Source: Thermobifida fusca NBRC 14071 = JCM 3263 (lineage in GTDB: Bacteria > Actinomycetota > Actinomycetes > Streptosporangiales > Streptosporangiaceae). Taken from it: a stretch of 64,000 nt of DNA. The notes below the pieces were generated by a model. That model was not told the origin of the DNA. It saw only the letters and a list, made by a program, of their open reading frames with translations, and ran no database searches. Where the stretch lies: assembly GCF_001592045.1 (NCBI RefSeq), contig NZ_BCWB01000025.1, positions 41,966-105,965 on the forward strand. The letters run 5' to 3'. Made by a program: the position numbers and the translations under genes. Every line of letters begins with the position of its first letter. Position 1 is the stretch's first letter. Below are positions 58,478 through 64,000 of the stretch, in pieces.

Positions 58478-60400
58478 TCAGGACGCCGGCTCGTCCTCCA
58501 GGGACTGCTCCGCGCGCTGGGCCACGATCTCGGTGAGTTTGCGCGCTAGTCCCTGCGCGTCCAACCCCATCTGGGCGAGGATACGGTCGCGTTTGGCGTG
58601 CTCCAGGAAGCGCTGCTCGATCCCGAACGTGCGCACCGGAATGTCGAGGTCGGCGTCGCGCAGGGCGCGGGCCACCGCGTCACCGACCGCGCCCACCCGG
58701 CCGTTGTCCTCGACTACGGCGACCACGCTGTGCCGGGCGGCTTCCGACACCAACGCCGGGTCCAACGGTTTGACCCAGCGCGGGTCCACGACGGTCACCC
58801 CGATCCCCTGGTCGGCCAGCCGGTCGGCGACCTCGCAGCACGTCTGCGCCATGGGCCCGACCGCGACCAGCAGCAAGTCCGGGGCCTCGGTGCCGCTCGC
58901 AGGACGCCGCAGCACGTCCATCCCGCCGATCTGGTCGACCGCGGGGATGGCGGGGGGCACCACGCCCTTGGGGTAACGCACCACGGTGGGCCCGTCGTCG
59001 ATGGAGATCGCCTCGCGCAGCAGTTCCCGCAGCCGCACCGCGTCGCGCGGCACCGCGATGCTCAGGTTGGGGACGACTTGCAGGATGGACAGGTCCCACA
59101 TCCCGTTGTGGCTCGCACCGTCGTCTCCCGTGATGCCCGCCCGGTCGAGCGCGAACGTGACCGGCTGGCGGTGCAGCGCCACATCCATGAGGACCTGGTC
59201 AAAACAGCGGTTGAGGAACGTGGCGTAGACCGCGACGACCGGGTGGAGGCCACCCATGGCCAGCCCGGCTGCGCACGTCGCAGCGTGCTGTTCCGCGATG
59301 CCCACGTCGAAGACCCGGTCGGGGTAGGCCTCGGCGAAGGCGGCGAGGCCGGTGGGGTGCAGCATGGCCGCGGTGATCGCGACCACGTCTTCGCGTTCCG
59401 CGCCGATCCGCACCATCTCGTCGCTGAACACCGACGTCCACTTCAGGCCCGGCGTGGACTGCGGGCGTCCCGTGGCCACGTCGAACGCGCCGAGGGCGTG
59501 GAACTGGTCTTCGTCGTGGTTCTCCGCGGGCGCGTACCCCTTGCCCTTCTGGGTGAGGACGTGCACGATGACCGGCGCCCCGAAATCGCGGGCCCGGCGC
59601 AGCGCCCGCTCCACCGCTGCCACGTCGTGCCCGTCGATCGGCCCGACGTACTTCAGCCCCAGGTCTTCGAACATCATCTGCGGCTGAATAGCGTCCTTGA
59701 GGCCTTTCTTGAACGCGTGCAGCGCGTCGTACAGCGGCGGGCCGACCACCGGCGCCCGGTTGATCGCGTTCTTCGCGGTCGCCAGCATCTGCTCGTAGCC
59801 GCGCGTCATACGCAGGTTGGCGAAATGCTCGGCGAGCCCGCCGATCGTCGGCGAGTAGGAGCGGCCGTTGTCGTTGACGACGATGACGATCCGGCGGTTT
59901 TTCCCTTCGGCGATATTGTTGAGCGCTTCCCACGCCATTCCGCCGGTGAGCGCGCCGTCGCCGACCAGGGCGACCACGGTGCGGTCGGTGATCCCCTGCA
60001 GTTCGTAGGCGCGGGCGAGCCCATCAGCGTAGGACAGTGCGGTGGAGGCGTGCGAATTCTCAATAAAGTCGTGCTCGGACTCGGCGCGGGACGGATATCC
60101 GGAGAGGCCGCCCTCTTTCCGCAGTTTAGAGAAGTCTTTCCGGCCGGTCAGGATCTTATGGACGTACGCCTGGTGGCCGGTGTCGAACAGGATGGGATCG
60201 CGCGGCGAGTCAAACACGCGGTGCAAGGCGATGGTGAGTTCGACGACACCCAGGTTGGGGCCGAGGTGACCACCGGTTCGGGCGACCTGGGAAATGAGGA
60301 ACTCCCGGATTTCCGCCGCCAATTGGGGAAGCTGGGAGTCGGGGAGTTTTTTCAGGTCGTCTGGATTGTGCACCGAGTCGAGCAGCGTCACTCTCGTCAT
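58478..60400 (-). CDS. dxs: 1-deoxy-D-xylulose-5-phosphate synthase
   Basis: This 640-residue thiamine-diphosphate enzyme joins pyruvate and glyceraldehyde-3-phosphate in the first step of the MEP isoprenoid pathway. Motifs are [18 protein letters not shown] with its His, the TPP-Mg motif [13 protein letters not shown] through [11 protein letters not shown], and the transketolase-like [17 protein letters not shown] and [15 protein letters not shown] in the second half. The ATG at 60400 follows ACGAGGGG closely. An in-frame ATG at 60415 lacks a site. It is monocistronic. Confidence 0.95.
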   Translation of the reverse strand: MTRVTLLDSVHNPDDLKKLPDSQLPQLAAEIREFLISQVARTGGHLGPNLGVVELTIALHRVFDSPRDPILFDTGHQAYVHKILTGRKDFSKLRKEGGLSGYPSRAESEHDFIENSHASTALSYADGLARAYELQGITDRTVVALVGDGALTGGMAWEALNNIAEGKNRRIVIVVNDNGRSYSPTIGGLAEHFANLRMTRGYEQMLATAKNAINRAPVVGPPLYDALHAFKKGLKDAIQPQMMFEDLGLKYVGPIDGHDVAAVERALRRARDFGAPVIVHVLTQKGKGYAPAENHDEDQFHALGAFDVATGRPQSTPGLKWTSVFSDEMVRIGAEREDVVAITAAMLHPTGLAAFAEAYPDRVFDVGIAEQHAATCAAGLAMGGLHPVVAVYATFLNRCFDQVLMDVALHRQPVTFALDRAGITGDDGASHNGMWDLSILQVVPNLSIAVPRDAVRLRELLREAISIDDGPTVVRYPKGVVPPAIPAVDQIGGMDVLRRPASGTEAPDLLLVAVGPMAQTCCEVADRLADQGIGVTVVDPRWVKPLDPALVSEAARHSVVAVVEDNGRVGAVGDAVARALRDADLDIPVRTFGIEQRFLEHAKRDRILAQMGLDAQGLARKLTEIVAQRAEQSLEDEPAS

Positions 60401-60575
60401 TCCCCTCGTATGCAAGACATCAGGTCGGCCGCCGGACCACGGACGTTTCCCGAGCAGACGGAAAACGGACCGAAGGTGGAAGTGGACACGGCCGACACGG
60501 TGTCCGATTCCCCGACGGCTCGGTAGTGGGAACCGGACGAACCACGATCAACCGGCACCACCATAGGCACACAGC

Positions 60576-61214
60576 TTATGCTGATCCACCACGCGGCGGG
60601 ATTGAGGCAGCGGTCTGTTGCGCGGTCCGGTGGGAGGCGGGGGCACCGGCCTCGATTCCGTGGGCCGCACACATGCGACGCAGTTCTTCGGCGATGCCCT
60701 GGGTCGTCCAGTGGGCGTTGAGCCCGCTGGGGTTGGGCAGGACCCACACGGGGACTCCTTCGATCGCGTCCTCGGGGGGTTGCGGACCGATACGGGCCCG
60801 GGGCCGCGCGAACGCTTTCCGGTAGGCGGTGACGCCGAGCACGGCGAGCAGCCGGGGCCGGTAGGCCCGGAGTTTCGCGGCCAGGGCCTGCCCGCCCGCC
60901 TGCAGTTCCGCTGCGGTCAGCTCATCGGCCCGCGCGGTAGCCCGGTCCACGAGGTTGGTCACCCCTAAGCCTAGGTCAAGGAGCAGGTGCTGTTCGGCGG
61001 GCCGCAGGAGGCGGGGGGTGAGCGAGGCGGCGTGCAAGGCGGGCCAGAACCGGTTGCCGGGCCGGGCGAAATGGTGCCCGCTCCAGGCCGAATACAGCCC
61101 CGGGTTGATCCCGCAGAACAGGATGGTGAGGCCGGGGCCGATAACGTCGGGGACGGTTGTGGCACGGGCCGCCGCGAGTTCCGCTGCGTCGGGGCCGCGC
61201 CGCGGCTTCCGCAT
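60576..61214 (-). CDS. mug: G/U mismatch-specific uracil/thymine DNA glycosylase
   Basis: This 212-residue MUG-family glycosylase removes uracil or thymine opposite guanine. The active-site segment is LFCGINPGLYSAWSGHHFARPGNRFW (catalytic Asn after GI), cited in part as GINPGLYSAWSGHHFARPGN. The second conserved motif is VLPNPSGLNAHW, which contacts the opposite base. GAGGAGGAAG lies about 8 nt before the ATG. The tail after residue 185 is longer than in E. coli Mug. Confidence 0.92.
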   Translation of the reverse strand: MRKPRRGPDAAELAAARATTVPDVIGPGLTILFCGINPGLYSAWSGHHFARPGNRFWPALHAASLTPRLLRPAEQHLLLDLGLGVTNLVDRATARADELTAAELQAGGQALAAKLRAYRPRLLAVLGVTAYRKAFARPRARIGPQPPEDAIEGVPVWVLPNPSGLNAHWTTQGIAEELRRMCAAHGIEAGAPASHRTAQQTAASIPPRGGSA

Positions 61215-61255
61215 GGGTGTGCTTCCTCCTCGGCTCCGCTCCGGTCGGGGTTTTC

Positions 61256-61981
61256 TCAGACTAGGGCCCGCAGGACGAGGGTGCTTCCCGAGACCGCGAC
61301 CACGGCCAGGAGCGCGATCCGCAGCCGCTGTCCGCCGAGCATGCTTCGCAGCGGCCGGGACAGCAGGAACCCGGCTACGAGGAAGGGGATGAGGGCGGCT
61401 CCCGTCGCCACTTCGCGCAGCCCGAGCTGGCCGCCTACCGCCAACGCGGCTAGGGAGAGCAGGACGCCGACAAAGAAGTAGGTGCCCAGGGTGGCACGGA
61501 TCCGCGGGCCTTCCTCGTGCTGGTACACGAGGGCGACGGGCGGGCCGCCGATCGAGGTCGCGGTGCCCATGACCCCGGAGATCACTCCGGCCACGCTGAG
61601 CGTGGCGGGGGTGGGGCGCAGCCGGAGTGTGGTGAGGCTCGCGGCCACCGCGAGGAGGACGCCGACCCCCACCCACAGGCCGAGGGTGTCGGGTGTGGCG
61701 AGGGCGACGACCCACACGCCGCCGACCGTCCCTACCAGCCGTCCAGCGAGAGCCCAGGAGATGCCGCGCAGGTCGGCGTGGCGCCACTCGGCACCGACGG
61801 TGAACAGGGGCAGCACCGCGGTGAGGACCAGCAGGGTGCCGGGCATCAGTGTGGGGTCCAGCATCGCGACGACAGGTGCCGCGGTCAGCCCCAGGCCCAG
61901 CCCGACACTGCTCTGCACAACGGTGCCGATCAGCACTGCGGTTCCGGCCGCGGCGAGGAATACCAGCTCAGACTCGGTCAC
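61256..61981 (-). CDS. TauE/SafE-family permease (sulfite/sulfonate exporter type)
   Basis: This membrane protein of about 241 residues has seven or eight helices. Each half has the family pattern QSSVGLGLGLTAAPVVAMLDP and GVISGVMGTATSIGGPPVALV. It may export sulfite or organosulfur compounds, but the family also moves other small anions. The start is the least certain in this region. GTG 61981 begins at the expected N-terminus but no ribosome-binding site is seen. It has no sulfur genes beside it here. Confidence 0.85.
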   Translation of the reverse strand: MTESELVFLAAAGTAVLIGTVVQSSVGLGLGLTAAPVVAMLDPTLMPGTLLVLTAVLPLFTVGAEWRHADLRGISWALAGRLVGTVGGVWVVALATPDTLGLWVGVGVLLAVAASLTTLRLRPTPATLSVAGVISGVMGTATSIGGPPVALVYQHEEGPRIRATLGTYFFVGVLLSLAALAVGGQLGLREVATGAALIPFLVAGFLLSRPLRSMLGGQRLRIALLAVVAVSGSTLVLRALV

Positions 61982-62026
61982 GTGAGGTGAGGATAGCGGT
62001 CGGCCCTGTGCGGGCCGCAGGGAGGA

Positions 62027-62065
62027 GCGGTGTTCCCGGAAGGGAGGAGGTTCCGGGAACACCGC
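62027..62065 (-). terminator. Terminator of the ABC transporter operon
   Basis: The perfect 15-bp arms GCGGTGTTCCCGGAA (62027-62041) and TTCCGGGAACACCGC (62051-62065) have a 9-nt loop, 73 bp beyond the permease stop. On the minus strand this ends the ABC operon before the TauE gene. Confidence 0.82.
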
Positions 62066-62138
62066 GGGTGGGTGGCCGCGCGCCGCTGGGAGGGAGTGGC
62101 GCGGGCAGCAGCGCGCGGCCGGGCACGCCCGGGTCCCC

Positions 62139-63392
62139 CTACTCCCGGGCGTGGGCTTTGCGGGTCCGGCGGGACACCGCGTCGAGGATGACCGCTACCA
62201 GGAGGACCACCGCGGTGATCATGAACCGCACCGAGGAGTCCATCTGCAGCAGGTACAGCCCCGAGGAGATCGCGCCGAGCACGAGGCCGCCGAGCAGGGC
62301 CGAGTAGGCGCTGCCGCGTCCGCCGAAGAGGCTGGTGCCGCCGATGACCGCGGCCGCGATCGCCATCATCAGGTCGTCGCCGCCCCCGGTGAGCTGGTTG
62401 ACGGCGTAGCTGCGCGACACGAGGAGGATGCCGCCCACCCCGGCCAGGGTGGAGGCGAGAGCGAACACGGAGATGCGGATCAGGTCGACGTTGATGCCGG
62501 CGCGGCGTGCCGCTTCTGCGCTGCCGCCCACGGCGAACACCATCCGCCCGTAGCGGGTCTTCCGCAGGATCAGGTCGAAGAGCACCACGACCCCGACGAA
62601 GAGCAGGAAAGCGACGGGCACTCCGCGGAAGGAGTTGAGCACCCACACCCCGCCGAGGACGGGGAGGGCGAGGAGCGCGGTGCGCACCCCGATCTCCGTG
62701 ACCGACTTGGCGGGCAGCCCGGCCGCGGCGCGGCGGCGCGCCCCGCGGACGCTGATCAGCCCGTAGAGGGCGACCGCGGTGATTCCGATCCCCCAGCCGA
62801 CCGCCGGGACGAGATAGGTGTGGGTGATGGCACCGATCAGGCCGTTGTAGGGGACGTTGATCGTGCCTTCAGGGCCGAGCAGGTAGAGCTGGGCGCCCTG
62901 CCAGCCGATCAATCCGGCCAAGGTGACCACGAAGGCGGGTACCCCGATCTTGGCGAAGATCGTGCCGTGCAGGGTGCCGATGAGGGTGCCGGCGAGGATG
63001 GCGACCACGATCGCGGCGATCTCGTTCCACTGGTAGTTGACTGCCAGGAGCGTCACGATCACGCCGCACACGCCTGCGACCGATCCGACGGAGAGGTCGA
63101 TCTCCCCGAGCAGCAGCACCATGATCACGCCGCAGGCCATGAAGCCGACGGCGACGATCTGCAGGGTGAGGTTGGACAGATTCTGGGCGGTGAGGAACTT
63201 GGGGTTGAGGCTCCAGAAGACGCCGGCGATCACGATGAGTCCGACGAGGACCGGCAGCGGGCCGAGTTCTCCGCTGCGGAGCCGGCGCAGCGCGCCGCGC
63301 ACCAGCCCGCCTAGACCGGAGCCGTCCATGATGAGCCGGGGGTCCCGGGCGACCGTGGCGCCCTGGGGAGCCGGGGTGGTTTGCTGAGCCAT
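62139..63392 (-). CDS. Sugar-type ABC transporter permease (RbsC/XylH family)
   Basis: This 417-residue permease has about ten to twelve hydrophobic helices and belongs to the branched-chain/ribose-xylose BPD_transp_2 family. Motifs are LLLGEIDLSVGSVAG (family signature), RTRYGRMVFAVGGSAEAARRAGI (cytoplasmic loop contacting the ATPase) and VIGGTSLFGGRGS. The extended N-terminus and the extra cytoplasmic segment (ARRRAAAGLPAKS) resemble XylH-type xylose permeases. The ATG overlaps the ATPase stop by 1 nt (TGATG). A substrate-binding protein should lie beyond the right edge. Confidence 0.93.
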   Translation of the reverse strand: MAQQTTPAPQGATVARDPRLIMDGSGLGGLVRGALRRLRSGELGPLPVLVGLIVIAGVFWSLNPKFLTAQNLSNLTLQIVAVGFMACGVIMVLLLGEIDLSVGSVAGVCGVIVTLLAVNYQWNEIAAIVVAILAGTLIGTLHGTIFAKIGVPAFVVTLAGLIGWQGAQLYLLGPEGTINVPYNGLIGAITHTYLVPAVGWGIGITAVALYGLISVRGARRRAAAGLPAKSVTEIGVRTALLALPVLGGVWVLNSFRGVPVAFLLFVGVVVLFDLILRKTRYGRMVFAVGGSAEAARRAGINVDLIRISVFALASTLAGVGGILLVSRSYAVNQLTGGGDDLMMAIAAAVIGGTSLFGGRGSAYSALLGGLVLGAISSGLYLLQMDSSVRFMITAVVLLVAVILDAVSRRTRKAHARE

Positions 63393-64000
63393 CACGCCCC
63401 CTCCGTTCCCGGAACCGCAGTGCGACCGGCACGTCGGGACACCGGGTTGTCGGCGGCGCCCGTGATGGCCGCCACGATCTCTTCGTAGCTGGTGTCTTCG
63501 ATCCGGAAGTCGCCGGCGTTGCGTCCCAGGCGCAGCACGACAGCGCGGTCGGCAACAGCTCGCACGTCGGCCATGTTGTGGCTGATGAGGATGACTCCGA
63601 GGCCTTGGTCTCGGAGGCGTTCGATGAGGTCGAGTACTTGCGCGGTCTGCGCCACGCCCAGGGCTGCAGTGGGCTCGTCCAGCATGACGACCTTGGGGTC
63701 GCCGAGCAGGGAGCGGGCGATGGCGATGATCTGGCGCTGCCCGCCGGAGAGGGCAGCAACGGGAATGCGCAGGTTGGGAATCCGCACGGAAAGCGAGTCC
63801 AGGAGTTCGTGGGCGCGCCGCTCCATTTCCAACTCGTCCAGGACTCCGAGCGCGGTGCGCTCGGTGCCGAGGAACAGGTTGGCCACGATGTCGAGGTTGT
63901 CGCAGAGCGCCAGGTCCTGGTAAATGGTGGCGATGCCGAGCTGTTGGGCATCGCTGGGACGGTTGATCTGGACCGGCTTGCCTTCCCACAGGATGGTGCC
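63392..64000 (-). CDS. ABC transporter ATP-binding protein (partial)
   Basis: The C-terminal part of an ATPase continues past the right edge. Visible are the Q-loop region ATIYQDLALCDNLDIVANLF, the signature ALSGGQRQIIAIARSLL, Walker B VVMLDEPTAALGV, and the switch His in LISHNMADV. The Walker A loop is out of view. With the RbsC/XylH-like permease it forms a monosaccharide importer. A xylose-type system would suit a plant-biomass degrader, but the substrate is inference. Only one ATPase domain can be seen. Confidence 0.9.
   Translation of the reverse strand, partial: GTILWEGKPVQINRPSDAQQLGIATIYQDLALCDNLDIVANLFLGTERTALGVLDELEMERRAHELLDSLSVRIPNLRIPVAALSGGQRQIIAIARSLLGDPKVVMLDEPTAALGVAQTAQVLDLIERLRDQGLGVILISHNMADVRAVADRAVVLRLGRNAGDFRIEDTSYEEIVAAITGAADNPVSRRAGRTAVPGTEGA

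Overview
The window is high-GC actinomycete DNA. GTG and TTG starts are frequent, and it carries a WhiB-family regulator, mycobacterial-type Fe-S sulfite reductase, the HemQ coproporphyrin branch of heme synthesis, DUF3000 and DUF4349 proteins. The left end looks like the catecholate/hydroxamate siderophore cluster of Thermobifida (fuscachelin type). The organism is inferred from that similarity and is not proved here.

Layout. (1) 1-13.4 kb, minus strand: one iron-regulated operon, dhbA-dhbC-dhbE-dhbB-ornithine/lysine N-monooxygenase-stand-alone aryl carrier protein-giant NRPS, which runs off the left edge. A near-consensus DtxR/IdeR iron box lies just upstream of dhbA. The NRPS domain order (C-A-T-E-C-A) and hand-read pockets fit DHB-D-Arg-Gly. 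(2) 13.8-28.3 kb: mixed housekeeping and membrane genes: a two-gene permease unit, oxidoreductase, enoyl-CoA hydratase, small HTH protein, ABC-F ATPase, AI-2E-type exporter, YccF, WhiB, a phosphoribosyltransferase-hydrolase fusion, MFS, a secreted HNH-type lipoprotein and a YihY membrane protein. (3) 28.4-32.1 kb: an assimilatory sulfur operon (sulfite reductase, small zinc ribbon, APS reductase, sirohydrochlorin chelatase) preceded by a cysteine-bearing leader peptide. (4) 32.5-44.7 kb: glgX, msrB, psd-pssA, hemQ-cgoX, a DUF4349 lipoprotein, hemE, DUF3000, RNase D and a TPR protein. (5) 44.9-48.2 kb: fadA-fadB. (6) 48.2-51.7 kb: a decayed accessory island with an HTH-DUF5753 regulator carrying several frameshifts, a DUF6879-like gene with an internal stop, an E1/ThiF-MccB-like adenylyltransferase with two compensating frameshifts, and an intact HIT-family gene closed by a 20-bp perfect terminator stem. 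(7) 52-64 kb: MMPL exporter with divergent TetR, zinc metallopeptidase, ferredoxin-NADP reductase, dxs, a mismatch DNA glycosylase, a TauE permease, and a sugar-type ABC permease and ATPase cut by the right edge.

The most unusual signals are the E1-plus-HIT pair, which resembles the enzyme/immunity pair of microcin C-like peptide-nucleotide clusters but is now broken; the cysteine leader before the sulfur operon; and a repeated GTTACT-N4-(A/G)GTA motif shared by fadAB and an unlinked enoyl-CoA hydratase gene. No rRNA, tRNA, CRISPR array or insertion sequence was recognised.
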